Below are positions 8,822-17,010 of a DNA stretch of 21,923 bases, in pieces. The position numbers and the translations under genes are program-made. Under the pieces are notes generated by a model that had not been told where the DNA came from, did no database searches, and saw only the letters and a program-made list of their open reading frames with translations. Source of the stretch: CAYMBP01 sp964388745 (GTDB lineage Bacteria > Babelota > Babeliae > Babelales > RVW-14). The stretch spans positions 1 to 21,923 of the forward strand of contig CAYMBP010000022.1 of the NCBI GenBank assembly GCA_964388745.1. The letters are read 5' to 3'. Numbering within the stretch: the stretch's first letter is position 1; each line of letters opens with the position of its first letter.

Positions 8822-9871
8822 TTATGCTGCTGAAGCACCAGATGTATTAGATTCTTCTGAGTTTTCTTCAGTTTCTTCTGTCTCATTTTTATCTTTAAAA
8901 TAATCTTCATTAATAGAAACATCATACTCTGATCGCATAGAGTTAACGCGCTCATCAAGTGTTTCTTTAAATTCATTATTTTTAATCATTCCTTCAACTT
9001 GAGAGCGCACTTCATCAAAAGAAAAGTATTCAGTCTCTTGTTTGTCTGAAACCTTGTAAACATAATGCTTATTATCAATTTTAATAGAGTTAAGAGCTGG
9101 AAGGTTTTTGCTTGCAAGTGCAGCTTTCTTAAGTTGTGCAGGCACAGTTTCAAATCTGAATGCTTGCTGATCAGGCATGTTATTTACACGTCCAAAATCT
9201 CTAAATGTTCCAGCAGATTCATCTTTTGCAAGTTGCTCAAAATTATCTATTTTTTCAGATGCTTTTTTCAAAAAAGATTTTGCAGTTTCTTCATCATCAA
9301 ATGATACACTTGCAAGAAGAACACCACCGTTAACTTTTACATATTTTTCTTTATTTTCTGTGAAATATTGTTCCACTTTTTTTTCTGTAACATCAATTTT
9401 ATCAAAAATTTTCTTTTCAAAGAATTGAACGATAAGAGACCGTTTTACAAGGTCAAGCATGTCATTGAGGGCTTTAGTAAATTCAGGATCATTTTCAATG
9501 TTATTTTTACGTGCATTTTCAATAATGAGGGCTTGCTTAATGAGCTCATCAAAAAATTTACGCTTGATTGCTGCAGGGAGTGCTTCAAGACCAGCTCCTC
9601 TGAAATATGGATTTGAATTAAGCATTTGCGTGATGTTGTTAATAAATTCATTTTCAGTGATTGCAGGTTTTCCGTTGATGCGGCAAAGAACGAGGCTATC
9701 ATCTTGCTTTTCTGTTATAGTCGTTTTGTTTTCCGAGATAACTTTTTGTACAGACTCTTTTTTGCTTGAGAATACATTAAGTGGGTCATATGCTTTGAAT
9801 AACATGGCCCCCATTGCAATAATAATAACAATAAGTACTCCGTGTGTGACGAATCCGTTTGACTTATTCAT
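8822..9871 (-). CDS. Membrane-anchored parvulin-type peptidyl-prolyl isomerase (PpiD/PrsA/SurA-like)
   Basis: The 349-residue protein has one N-terminal membrane anchor (GVLIVIIIAMGAMLF, residues about 11-25). A SurA_N-like helical segment follows at about 60-165 (CRINGKPAITENEFINNI, then LPAAIKRKFFDELIKQALI). A parvulin-like domain lies at about 175-285 (FEQLAKDESAGTFRDFGRV). It ends in an acidic low-complexity tail rich in Glu, Asn and Ser. The layout resembles PpiD or PrsA, foldases that act on proteins leaving the membrane on the periplasmic side. GAGG sits eight bases before the ATG. It lies directly downstream of groEL on the same strand and upstream of the surA-like gene, forming a protein-folding neighbourhood. 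Confidence 0.77.
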   Translation of the reverse strand: MNKSNGFVTHGVLIVIIIAMGAMLFKAYDPLNVFSSKKESVQKVISENKTTITEKQDDSLVLCRINGKPAITENEFINNITQMLNSNPYFRGAGLEALPAAIKRKFFDELIKQALIIENARKNNIENDPEFTKALNDMLDLVKRSLIVQFFEKKIFDKIDVTEKKVEQYFTENKEKYVKVNGGVLLASVSFDDEETAKSFLKKASEKIDNFEQLAKDESAGTFRDFGRVNNMPDQQAFRFETVPAQLKKAALASKNLPALNSIKIDNKHYVYKVSDKQETEYFSFDEVRSQVEGMIKNNEFKETLDERVNSMRSEYDVSINEDYFKDKNETEETEENSEESNTSGASAA

Positions 9872-9897
9872 CGATTATTCCTCATGGTTAAGATGAA

Positions 9898-9926
9898 TTA
9901 ATATGACGATAGTTACGGTTTAACAA
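9898..9926 (-). promoter_or_regulatory. Weak sigma-70-like promoter before the PPIase gene
   Basis: On the minus strand TTGTTA and TATTAA are separated by 17 bases and end about 27 bases before the ATG at 9871. Each box matches consensus at only four of six positions, so this is a tentative call. Confidence 0.25.
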
Positions 9927-10034
9927 TCTAAATGGAGTGTCAAACTCTAGTCACAGACTAACATAGGGCGTCATTTTTTCAAGCATGATTGGAGGGGGAA
10001 GGTGATATTTGTCTGTGGCTGTTTTATTTTTAGT

Positions 10035-10072
10035 TACACAAAAGAGTCTAGGTACCTAGACTCTTTTGTGTA
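10035..10072. repeat. 38-bp perfect palindrome downstream of groEL
   Basis: The 38 bases are exactly self-complementary, centred on GGTACC, and start 27 bases past the groEL stop. As RNA they would fold into a long hairpin with a four-base loop, and termination of groESL mRNA is the simplest role. A U-rich run (TATATTTTTG) follows only on the plus strand, where no gene ends. On the minus strand the hairpin is followed by A-rich sequence, so the orientation is unusual for a groEL terminator. Confidence 0.85.
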
Positions 10073-10099
10073 TATTTTTGTAGTTAAGTTCTTGAAGCG

Positions 10100-11746
10100 T
10101 TAGTACATTCCAGGCATTCCACCCATACCACCGCCCATGCCGCCATGACTATGGCCAGCAGGCTCAGCTTTTTCTTCAGGTATTTCAGAAACCATTGCTT
10201 CTGTGGTCAATAGAAGGCCAGCAATTGATGCAGCGTGTTGAAGAGCTGATCGAGATACTTTGGTAGGGTCTACAACGCCAGCCTCTACAAGATCAACATA
10301 TTCTTCGGTGCGAGCATTAAAGCCTTTGGTGCCTTCAGTGTTTTTGAGCTTATCAATAATAACTGATGGCTCAAGACCTGCGTTGGATACAATAATTCGA
10401 GCAGGTTCTTCAAGCGCGCGCTTAATGATTTGAACACCAATTTTTTGGTCGCCTTTGAGCTCAAGTTTTTCAAGCGCTTTTTGTGACCTAAGAAGAGCTA
10501 GTCCGCCACCAGGAACAATGCCTTCTTCAACAGCAGCACGTGTTGCATGAAGAGCATCTTCAACACGGTCTTTCTTTTCCTTCATTTCGCTTTCAGTTGC
10601 AGCACCAATTTTGATAACAGCTACACCGCCTGAAAGTTTTGCAAGCCGCTCTTGAAGTTTTTCTTTGTCATATTCTGATGTAGAATTATTAATCTCGGCT
10701 TTAATATGAGCGACACGAGCTTTTATCCCTTCATCGTCACCTTTACCGTCAACAATTACACAATTATCTTTAGTGACGCGTACTTTGTGTGCTTTACCAA
10801 GGTCTCCAAATGCAAGGCTGTCAAGCTTGATACCCAACTCATCTGAGACAACTTTTCCACCAGTAAGTGTTGCAATGTCTTGAAGCATTGCTTTGCGTCG
10901 TTCACCAAATCCAGGAGCTTTAACTGCAGATACATTAAGAATTCCGCGCATTTTGTTAACAACAAGTGTTGCAAGAGCTTCACCTTCAATGTCTTCAGCA
11001 ATAATTAAGAGCGGATGACCTTGTTTTGCTGATTGCTCAAGGATAGGAAGTAAGTCTTTCATGCTGCTAATTTTTTTGTCGCAGATAAGAATTGCAGGAT
11101 TTTCAAGAATAGCTTCCATTTTTTCAGTGTTAGTTACCAAGTAAGGAGAGATGTAACCACGATCAAATTGCATTCCTTCAACAACTTCAAGAGAGCTCTC
11201 CATGCTCTTTGCTTCTTCAACAGTGATAACACCATGTTTGCCAACTTTATCCATTGCGTCAGCAATAAGATCACCAATGTATTGATCGTTATTTGCTGAA
11301 ATGGTTGCAACCTGGGCAATTTCTTCTTTTTTATCAACAGACTTAGAGTTTTCTTTGAGTGACTCAACAACTTTAATAACAGCTTGATCAATGCCACGTT
11401 TAACGTCCATTGGGTTTGCACCAGCTGCAACGTTTTTCATGCCTTCGCGGTAGATTGCTTGAGCAAGAACAGTAGCCGTTGTTGTTCCATCACCAGCAAC
11501 GTCTGCTGTTTTGGCAGCAACTTCACGCACCATTTGAGCGCCCATGTTTTCAAGCTTATCTTTAATTTCAATATCTTTAGCTACGGTTACACCATCTTTA
11601 GTAATTGATGGAGATCCAAATGATTTTTCAAGGGCAACGTTTCGGCCTTTGGGTCCGAGAGTTACTTTAACTGCATCAGCAAGAGTGTTAACGCCCTTGA
11701 GAATTTTGGCGCGAGCGTCTTCGCCGAATATAATTTTTTTTGCCAT
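10100..11746 (-). CDS. groEL: Chaperonin GroEL (Hsp60)
   Basis: At 548 residues it matches the E. coli GroEL length. It forms the double-ring chamber that folds proteins with GroES and ATP in the cytoplasm. Visible hallmarks are TLGPKGRNV at 29-37, SITKDGVTVAKDIE, the ATP-site GDGTTT at 85-90, and the C-terminal GGM repeat tail ending GGMPGMY. No inactivating change is seen. The ribosome site AAAGGAG is ten bases before the ATG. GroES lies 49 bases upstream on the same strand, with a small GC hairpin between them, the standard groES-groEL operon. Confidence 0.99.
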   Translation of the reverse strand: MAKKIIFGEDARAKILKGVNTLADAVKVTLGPKGRNVALEKSFGSPSITKDGVTVAKDIEIKDKLENMGAQMVREVAAKTADVAGDGTTTATVLAQAIYREGMKNVAAGANPMDVKRGIDQAVIKVVESLKENSKSVDKKEEIAQVATISANNDQYIGDLIADAMDKVGKHGVITVEEAKSMESSLEVVEGMQFDRGYISPYLVTNTEKMEAILENPAILICDKKISSMKDLLPILEQSAKQGHPLLIIAEDIEGEALATLVVNKMRGILNVSAVKAPGFGERRKAMLQDIATLTGGKVVSDELGIKLDSLAFGDLGKAHKVRVTKDNCVIVDGKGDDEGIKARVAHIKAEINNSTSEYDKEKLQERLAKLSGGVAVIKIGAATESEMKEKKDRVEDALHATRAAVEEGIVPGGGLALLRSQKALEKLELKGDQKIGVQIIKRALEEPARIIVSNAGLEPSVIIDKLKNTEGTKGFNARTEEYVDLVEAGVVDPTKVSRSALQHAASIAGLLLTTEAMVSEIPEEKAEPAGHSHGGMGGGMGGMPGMY

Positions 11747-11766
11747 TGTTTATGTACTCCTTTAGC

Positions 11767-11779
11767 GGCGCAAGGCGCC
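11767..11779 (-). other. Small GC hairpin between groES and groEL
   Basis: GGCGC and GCGCC flank a three-base loop immediately upstream of the groEL ribosome site. It could slow transcription or mark an mRNA processing site between the two genes. It is short, and no function can be shown. The same GGCGC/GCGCC stem recurs at 17134-17146. Confidence 0.4.
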
Positions 11780-11795
11780 TTTGTTATGAATAGCT

Positions 11796-12098
11796 TTATT
11801 TATCTTCAAAAACACCAAGAAGCTCATCTTCTCGTAAAATTAAATATTCTTTGCCATCAAGCTTAATTTCTGTGCCTGCGTATTTTCCGAATAAAACTTT
11901 ATCGCCGCTTTTAACCGAGAGCTCACGAAGAGACCCTTCTGAAGAGAGTTTTCCCTGACCCACGGATACAACTGTTCCATATTGGGTCTTTTTTTCCTGT
12001 GCCGTATCAGGGATGATAAGGCCGCCAGCTGTCATATTTTCACTTTCTATACGCTCTACAAGGACTCGGTCGTAAAGAGGCTTGATTGCTCCTACCAT
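11796..12098 (-). CDS. groES: Co-chaperonin GroES (Hsp10)
   Basis: The 100-residue protein is the lid of the GroEL chamber. It opens with IKPLYDRVLVERIE and carries the mobile-loop region (SENMTAGGLIIPDTAQEKKTQYGTVVSVG) and the VLFGKYAGTEIKLDGKEYLILREDE segment typical of the family. Length is normal (E. coli 97). AAAGGAG stands six bases before the ATG. It is the first gene of the groESL operon. Neither a CIRCE element nor a convincing heat-shock sigma-32 site was found upstream, so regulation may be by the housekeeping promoter proposed at 12211-12238. Confidence 0.98.
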   Translation of the reverse strand: MVGAIKPLYDRVLVERIESENMTAGGLIIPDTAQEKKTQYGTVVSVGQGKLSSEGSLRELSVKSGDKVLFGKYAGTEIKLDGKEYLILREDELLGVFEDK

Positions 12099-12210
12099 TG
12101 AATACTCCTTTAGGAATGGGTAAATTGTTGTACATATACTTCTCTTTACTCAAGACAGAATGGGGCTTTTAACAAAAAATTGAAAAATCCCAATGCTTGA
12201 ATATGCTTTA

Positions 12211-12238
12211 ATTATAAGAAAAATCAGAATAAAAGCAA
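12211..12238 (-). promoter_or_regulatory. Candidate groESL promoter with perfect -10
   Basis: On the minus strand a perfect TATAAT at 12211-12216 follows TTGCTT with a 16-base spacer. The -35 match is weak (TTG only). It would give a leader of about 105 bases before groES. Surrounding sequence is AT-rich, so chance matches are likely. Confidence 0.35.
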
Positions 12239-12306
12239 CAAAAATTTTATAGTAACTGACTAATATTTTCTTACATAGAATGTGAGATTTGGTGAGAAAG
12301 TAAGAA

Positions 12307-12324
12307 GGGCAGCGTAAGCTGCCC
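12307..12324 (-). terminator. Terminator of the repeat-protein operon
   Basis: GGGCAGC (12307-12313) and GCTGCCC (12318-12324) form a perfect 7-bp stem with a four-base loop, eleven bases past the stop of the 496-residue gene. On the minus strand it is followed by the pyrimidine-rich TTCTTACTTTCTC, fitting an intrinsic terminator. Confidence 0.78.
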
Positions 12325-12334
12325 TGTAGATTTA

Positions 12335-13825
12335 TTATGCTGTGCGTCGTCGCTTTGCTGGAGATTCTTCTTCTGCGTCTTCATTGTCGTCAGACATATT
12401 ATCTTCATCTTCTGAGTTTGAATTCGATTCATTGTTATCGCGTAAGCGCTTGGTGCCTTGTGATGATTGCTGATTTTCAATTGCTTCAATTTTTTGATTA
12501 AGGGCTGCTGCAATTTCAGTGTTTTCTTCAGATGTGAGTTCTTCTTGGTGAGAGTTGCGATAGGAGGTGAGCGGCTCAATGAGTTCTGGGCGGTTATTTG
12601 GAATTAAGTTGATCAAGCGGGGGATATTTTTTGAAAATTCGTTATTCTTTGCATTGTCTTTTTCATCATCGTCATCATCTTCGTCTTCATCCATTTCTGC
12701 TAAAAGGTTAGAGAGAATCTCTGGTGAGATTTTGGTAAAAAGAAAGACGATGGGAGCGTCTGGTATTTCTTCTGACATCCAAACAATTTTTTCAGTAAGT
12801 GTTGCGAGATCGTTTTCACCTAAGGTATTAATGTAGTTAAAAAATCGTTGATAATGAGCTTTTCGTTTTTCCAGAGGGAGCTCTTCAATCCACGCAAATG
12901 GGCTACCATTATCAAGTGCCTCAAGAAGCAATTTCGGCGATAAGGAGGCGCTGTTAAGGATGGCCTCTTTCCATGCCGTTGGTAGATTTAGCGATTTTCT
13001 TGCAAAATCAAAGAGGAATTGTAGCATTTCGTGTTCGCTTGATATTAGTTTTTGCATATCTTTTTCTAGATTCTCGACGAAGGGTTTTTGGTTTTCGGGC
13101 AAGTTTTTGATCCAGTGTTTAATATGTATGTCCTTGATACAGGTGCAAATAAGCAAAATTGATAGGTGATTGCTTGCTGAGATAGCTTTAATCCATTCAG
13201 AAGAGAGCTTTTCTAATTGTTGATCACTGTTGATCAAGAGCATTACAAATTCACTCTCTGGCATTGTTTTAACTTGTTCTAAAAGTATGCGATGAAGAGA
13301 TTTTTTGTCATCTTGAGATAACCTTCCAAGTCGCATAATAATATCTGAGTTATTAATAATGAATCTAAAGATTGAAGGCTCTATTCCTTGGTATTCGAGA
13401 AGAACTTTGATCCATAAGTCGGGAATGTATTTATTGTAACCATAATTTGCATATTCGCAAATTAATTGAATTTCTTCATCGGTTTTTGACAGCAGAGCTT
13501 GTTTGAATTGATCGGCAGTTGTAAATGCTCCATCTTTAAGGAGTTGTTGTTCAGAGTTGATGCGTGTCAAAAGACGATCTAACTCAGGAGATGTTTTAGT
13601 TAGCTTTGACTGAATGAGTTTTAATGTATGCCTGAGGTTATAAAGAAGGGCTCCTGCAAACATCTTAGAATGGTGTATCTGGCTTTGTTCAATATGTTCG
13701 ATGACTGTCGTAAGCTCTTCTATGTTTTGAGCAAGGCTAACAATAAGATGATCTGTGTTTGTTCGTTCTGATGCTTCCCATCGTTCTATTAAGAATAAAA
13801 GTGCTTGTTTTATACTAAAATTCAC
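12335..13825 (-). CDS. Helical-repeat protein with acidic tract and NLS-like tail, function unknown
   Basis: A 496-residue protein that I do not recognise. It has no signal peptide or membrane segment. Residues about 134-380 contain repeats of 73-74 residues marked by W138, W211 and W285, with P358 at the same register, and by L169, L242 and L316 before a charged helix. Each unit looks all-helical, like a solenoid scaffold. Then come a nearly uninterrupted Asp/Glu run (379-388), a short helical part, and a C-terminus with KRLR at 459-462, an acidic Ser/Asn/Asp/Glu stretch, and SPAKRRR at 488-494. The tail resembles eukaryotic nuclear proteins. The start is a GTG with no clear ribosome site; an in-frame stop lies four codons upstream. 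It follows the 983-residue gene by 55 bases and shares its repeat. A host-directed or scaffolding role is inference. Confidence 0.7.
   Translation of the reverse strand: MNFSIKQALLFLIERWEASERTNTDHLIVSLAQNIEELTTVIEHIEQSQIHHSKMFAGALLYNLRHTLKLIQSKLTKTSPELDRLLTRINSEQQLLKDGAFTTADQFKQALLSKTDEEIQLICEYANYGYNKYIPDLWIKVLLEYQGIEPSIFRFIINNSDIIMRLGRLSQDDKKSLHRILLEQVKTMPESEFVMLLINSDQQLEKLSSEWIKAISASNHLSILLICTCIKDIHIKHWIKNLPENQKPFVENLEKDMQKLISSEHEMLQFLFDFARKSLNLPTAWKEAILNSASLSPKLLLEALDNGSPFAWIEELPLEKRKAHYQRFFNYINTLGENDLATLTEKIVWMSEEIPDAPIVFLFTKISPEILSNLLAEMDEDEDDDDDEKDNAKNNEFSKNIPRLINLIPNNRPELIEPLTSYRNSHQEELTSEENTEIAAALNQKIEAIENQQSSQGTKRLRDNNESNSNSEDEDNMSDDNEDAEEESPAKRRRTA
12686..13426 (-). repeat. Coding repeat, about 3.4 units of 73-74 residues
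   Basis: Within the 496-residue protein, three full units begin at IPDLWIK (134), LSSEWIK (207-213) and LPTAWKE (281-287), and a partial fourth at IPDAPIV (354). A second landmark inside each unit, LSQDDKK, LPENQKP and LPLEKRK, keeps the same 73-74 spacing. Two independent landmarks in step make chance unlikely, although identity between units is low. Confidence 0.65.
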
Positions 13826-13880
13826 TGTTGATGCTTATTGAGTAGAAATCATTTTTTATGAAAAGGTTTACATTGAAATC

Positions 13881-16832
13881 TTAAGTTTGTTCTTTAGAAA
13901 TGGGAATTATGGAAATAATCTCTTTCAAAAAATTGCTTGAAAACTTTTTGTGTTGTTTGAGAATGGGTGTAAGAAAGTTAGTATGTTTTTTTTCAAGAGT
14001 TGCTTCATTGATCTCTTTTATGAATTTTTCTCGAAAGTGGCTTTCATATTTTGAGATAATGGTTGGAGTATCTGGCGTATGATCAGGGATAAGGTGCAGG
14101 CGACTTATAATATGTTCTACTGCAAATTTTTTATGAAAGATAATTGTTGTAACCCATTCTTCAGGCAGAAAAGGCTCGAGTTTAAGAATGCTTGATATAA
14201 TTCTCATTTGTTCAAATGGTTGTGCAGTGTCAAAGTCTTGTTTTAGTTCTTTTATGAGGTGGTATTGATTAACGGGAAGGAGCTTAATACATTTTGTTAT
14301 AATGTCTCTTTTTGGAATAAAAGAGACAAGGCTAAAAAGCAAGGTTTTTGCCTTAAATAAGGGATGATGTGTAATCTTTGTGATTGATTCAGAAGAGAGA
14401 ATGTCTGAGTACTGCAGTGCCATTTCTAAAGAACTGTCCTGCATCAGGCGTGTTTTTTCATTGCTTACTTCAGTCATAAACCTTTCAATCAATAAAGATT
14501 GATGTGTGAAAAAATGTTGTTGTATTACATTATTATTGCTGGAAAGAGCTTCTATAATTGTCCTTGTGCGAACATAAGGATTGTTAAGCGCATGCTTTAC
14601 TTCTGAGGAATTGAAGTCTTGGTTATTTTTTATAATTGTTGAGGGTATGTGTGAGTCTTGCGTTGCTTGAAGCGAATTAAGCCATAAGGGGTTGTCTAAA
14701 TCTATGCTCTTTATGACTTTTTCTCTTTTAGCGTTTTCAAGATTAACACATATTGTGAGAAAGAGGTCTGGTGCAAGTTGCTTTATTTTGTTAAGAGAGC
14801 TTATAAGGGCTGGAATCGTTAAAAGTTTATTATCTTCAAAAAGTTCTGTTAAGTCGTCATATGGAATATTATTAGAGGTTAAGGCATGATAGTAGGCCAT
14901 TGATGCATCACATGTGAGTTGATTAAGCTGATCATCAGATAAAATAGAGTTATTTTGTATATTTTTAATAATCTTGAGTATATATTTTGGCTCTCGTTGA
15001 TGTAGCATAAGCTCATAGGTAAGTTCATCTAAAGGCGCCATAGTTTCTGGTTTTGGAAGAGATTTTTTTTGAAGTTTCGGCTTAATTTGAGCATGTACAT
15101 TATTTCTTAGCTTTAGAGAAACAGGGGTTGCATTTTTAGTGTTTTTGTTGTGCATAATAATAATATCTGAATGAGTATCCTCGTTACCCCAAAGTGTGAA
15201 TTCCCAATTGCATTTATTGCATAATTCTTGCCAATAATATTCAACAAATTTTTTAGAGAGGAATCCTGGCTTGTTTTGAAAAAATTCTTGATATAATTCT
15301 TTGTTTTTTATATCAAAAAGTTCAAGGCCAAGAAGCTCATTAAGGACAACAATAATATTACGAATTGAGGCTTGAGCTTCGTAAAGGTATGAGGTAGCTT
15401 CTGCGGGTTTAAAAGTATTGTTTTCCAAAGAAAGGTTATCTGTATGGGGTGGGCATGCAGAAAAAATAGATTCATGCATAAATAATCCGGTTTTTTGTTT
15501 GTTTGTTGTGACATTATATGCTTGCAGGTATCCAACTCCTTTAATATTTGAAGTGATGTTTACCCATTCATCATGTCCATTATTTGAATTTGAAAAATAT
15601 TCAGCATTTGCTGCAGTTGGATTTGGAAATTTTTTAAAATATGCTAGTAATTTTTGATTAATTACTTTTCCTGTGCCCAAGAATTTTTTCAATTTTTCAC
15701 TGTCAAACGTGTCTGTTTCTGAATCATAAACAAGAAGGTGTATAAGGTGGCGGATAACATTTTCAGTGCAGTCTCTAAGAGAGCCTTTCTTGAGAATCTT
15801 TTGCTGGGAATCTTTAATTGTGCAAGTTGCTTCTTTGTGGTCATCAATTTCAGGAAGATGGGTAAGAGAAAATTCTGATATGATTATTTTTTCTAGGGAT
15901 AGCTTATTTTGATTACTATCTTGATTTTTTTCATGGTGTTTATTGAGCGTCTGGGTATAATTTGTGAGTTCATTAGCATCTGCGTATTTAGAAAATAGAA
16001 AGGCTTGAAGGAGTCGATACGGGGTATAAGTGTTATAGATGCAGCGTGAGCATTTTTCTTTAAAAAGCCCTGATTCATAGCATGATAAAATCAGGTTATG
16101 AATAAATTTTTTGATATTTGGATGTTCTAAATTTTTATAGGGTTTAAACCAAAGGTTTTTTTTGAGTCTTTTGCTTTCATCATTCAATGTAATAAGCCTG
16201 CTGAAAAGTTCCTTAATTGTATTTTGTTGATTGCTTTTTTCCAGGATTATTTCTTCAAGATATTTGCATTCTTGTATTGTTAACTGTGTGAGTTTTTTTT
16301 TAAATAGGTTGCGAGGAATATTGGCTTTTGTTGTTATTGAAAGAAGTTTCGGAAAGATTGTTCTGTTAATTTCATCATTTACTTTGTTGAGGCTGATTTG
16401 ATCTTGTTGAATGATGAGCATTATTTTTTGAGCAAGGTATTCATGATTTATTTGTTCTAAGAGTTTATGATCGTCAAGAAGTTCAATTATTTCTGCTATG
16501 ATTTTCCCTGTGAGTGGTGGAATAACTGTATTGAGCCTGGTTGGCCCAAATATAAACTGTTCATCAGGGCTATAGAAAAGCTGTCTACAAAGCTTATACG
16601 TAGCAGTTTCTTGTTCTTGAAATTTTACTGAGTAAATACCCGGAGCAATGGTGTAATAAAATGGAATGCCATGAATAGCTGAGAGGTATTGTTTTTCAGG
16701 CTTGAAGATGGTGTATGAGTCTTTGTATGCTTTTACATTGATTGAATGAAGCCCTGTGTTTACTAGTAATAAACCAATAATATTTATTACGAGTTGATTT
16801 TTTTTAAAGAACAGTCTTCGCAAGTGTTGCAC
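13881..16832 (-). CDS. Large secreted or membrane-anchored helical-repeat protein, function unknown
   Basis: The chosen start is the GTG at 16832, because GGAGG sits five bases before it. The ATG four codons upstream contains that ribosome site within its own codons and has none of its own. The 983-residue product opens with Arg/Lys residues and a hydrophobic stretch (LVINIIGLLLVNTGLHSINV) ending VKA, a likely signal peptide or anchor. I do not recognise a family. Near residue 355 is a conserved-looking segment, LRDCTENVIRHLIHLLVYD, where Cys opens a helix. Paired Cys occur at CSRC and CNKC. The C-terminal 235 residues are degenerate helical repeats that match those of the next gene (LPVNQ at 852-856, LPEEW at 889-893). 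Its own promoter lies at 16895-16923. Cell-surface or effector function is inference. Confidence 0.72.
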   Translation of the reverse strand: MQHLRRLFFKKNQLVINIIGLLLVNTGLHSINVKAYKDSYTIFKPEKQYLSAIHGIPFYYTIAPGIYSVKFQEQETATYKLCRQLFYSPDEQFIFGPTRLNTVIPPLTGKIIAEIIELLDDHKLLEQINHEYLAQKIMLIIQQDQISLNKVNDEINRTIFPKLLSITTKANIPRNLFKKKLTQLTIQECKYLEEIILEKSNQQNTIKELFSRLITLNDESKRLKKNLWFKPYKNLEHPNIKKFIHNLILSCYESGLFKEKCSRCIYNTYTPYRLLQAFLFSKYADANELTNYTQTLNKHHEKNQDSNQNKLSLEKIIISEFSLTHLPEIDDHKEATCTIKDSQQKILKKGSLRDCTENVIRHLIHLLVYDSETDTFDSEKLKKFLGTGKVINQKLLAYFKKFPNPTAANAEYFSNSNNGHDEWVNITSNIKGVGYLQAYNVTTNKQKTGLFMHESIFSACPPHTDNLSLENNTFKPAEATSYLYEAQASIRNIIVVLNELLGLELFDIKNKELYQEFFQNKPGFLSKKFVEYYWQELCNKCNWEFTLWGNEDTHSDIIIMHNKNTKNATPVSLKLRNNVHAQIKPKLQKKSLPKPETMAPLDELTYELMLHQREPKYILKIIKNIQNNSILSDDQLNQLTCDASMAYYHALTSNNIPYDDLTELFEDNKLLTIPALISSLNKIKQLAPDLFLTICVNLENAKREKVIKSIDLDNPLWLNSLQATQDSHIPSTIIKNNQDFNSSEVKHALNNPYVRTRTIIEALSSNNNVIQQHFFTHQSLLIERFMTEVSNEKTRLMQDSSLEMALQYSDILSSESITKITHHPLFKAKTLLFSLVSFIPKRDIITKCIKLLPVNQYHLIKELKQDFDTAQPFEQMRIISSILKLEPFLPEEWVTTIIFHKKFAVEHIISRLHLIPDHTPDTPTIISKYESHFREKFIKEINEATLEKKHTNFLTPILKQHKKFSSNFLKEIISIIPISKEQT
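13884..14591 (-). repeat. Coding repeat at the C-terminus of the 983-residue protein
   Basis: A recurring segment with the pattern 'short loop, F/V, hydrophobic helix, Ile-Pro' occurs at about residues 752-763, 822-840, 899-916 and 958-977 (for example FKAKTLLFSLVSFIP and FAVEHIISRLHLIP). Spacing is 60-77 residues. The units share landmarks with the repeats of the adjacent 496-residue protein. Confidence 0.55.
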
Positions 16833-16894
16833 AATAACCTCCATATTTATTGCGACCCCATAAAATAATTATAAATAAACATAAATAATAAATA

Positions 16895-16923
16895 AGCATA
16901 AGGCAAAAAGTGCAATATGTCAA
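16895..16923 (-). promoter_or_regulatory. Sigma-70-type promoter for the repeat-protein genes
   Basis: On the minus strand a perfect TTGACA (16918-16923) and TATGCT (16895-16900) are separated by exactly 17 bases. Transcription would start near 16888, giving a leader of about 55 bases before the GTG at 16832. It is the best promoter match in the window. Confidence 0.65.
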
Positions 16924-16982
16924 TAATTATGTTTTAAAAGAGAGTTAACAGGCTGGAGGTTGGCTTTAGTTGGTTAATTTGT

Positions 16983-17010
16983 TTGATTTTGTTATTCATG
17001 CTAATATAAA
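16983..17010 (+). promoter_or_regulatory. Candidate promoter for the ABC importer operon
   Basis: TTGATT (16983-16988) and TATAAA (17005-17010) with a 16-base spacer match consensus at four and five positions. The leader would be about 225 bases and would include both terminator-like hairpins. A weaker pair, TTGTGA and TATATA at 17050-17079, is an alternative. Confidence 0.4.

Noticed and set aside
9065..9896. Plus-strand open frames opposite the PPIase gene
   Set aside because: They lie fully antisense to a well-supported gene, have no ribosome sites, and encode low-complexity, non-family sequences.
9952..10017. CACAGAC/GTCTGTG inverted repeat
   Set aside because: Seven bases per arm across a 50-base gap is expected by chance in a window of this size.
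12099..12260. CIRCE operator or sigma-32 heat-shock promoter before groES
   Set aside because: No TTAGCACTC/GAGTGCTAA pair is present. One CCCCAT occurs on the minus strand, but no CTTGAA-like box sits at the right distance.
12660..12692. Trinucleotide run as a phase-variation switch
   Set aside because: The run encodes the Asp/Glu tract. Changes in units of three alter only its length and not the reading frame.
13826..13880. The 983- and 496-residue genes as one gene split by a frameshift
   Set aside because: An in-frame stop lies just before the second gene's GTG, and no single-base change would join the repeats in register. Duplication fits better.
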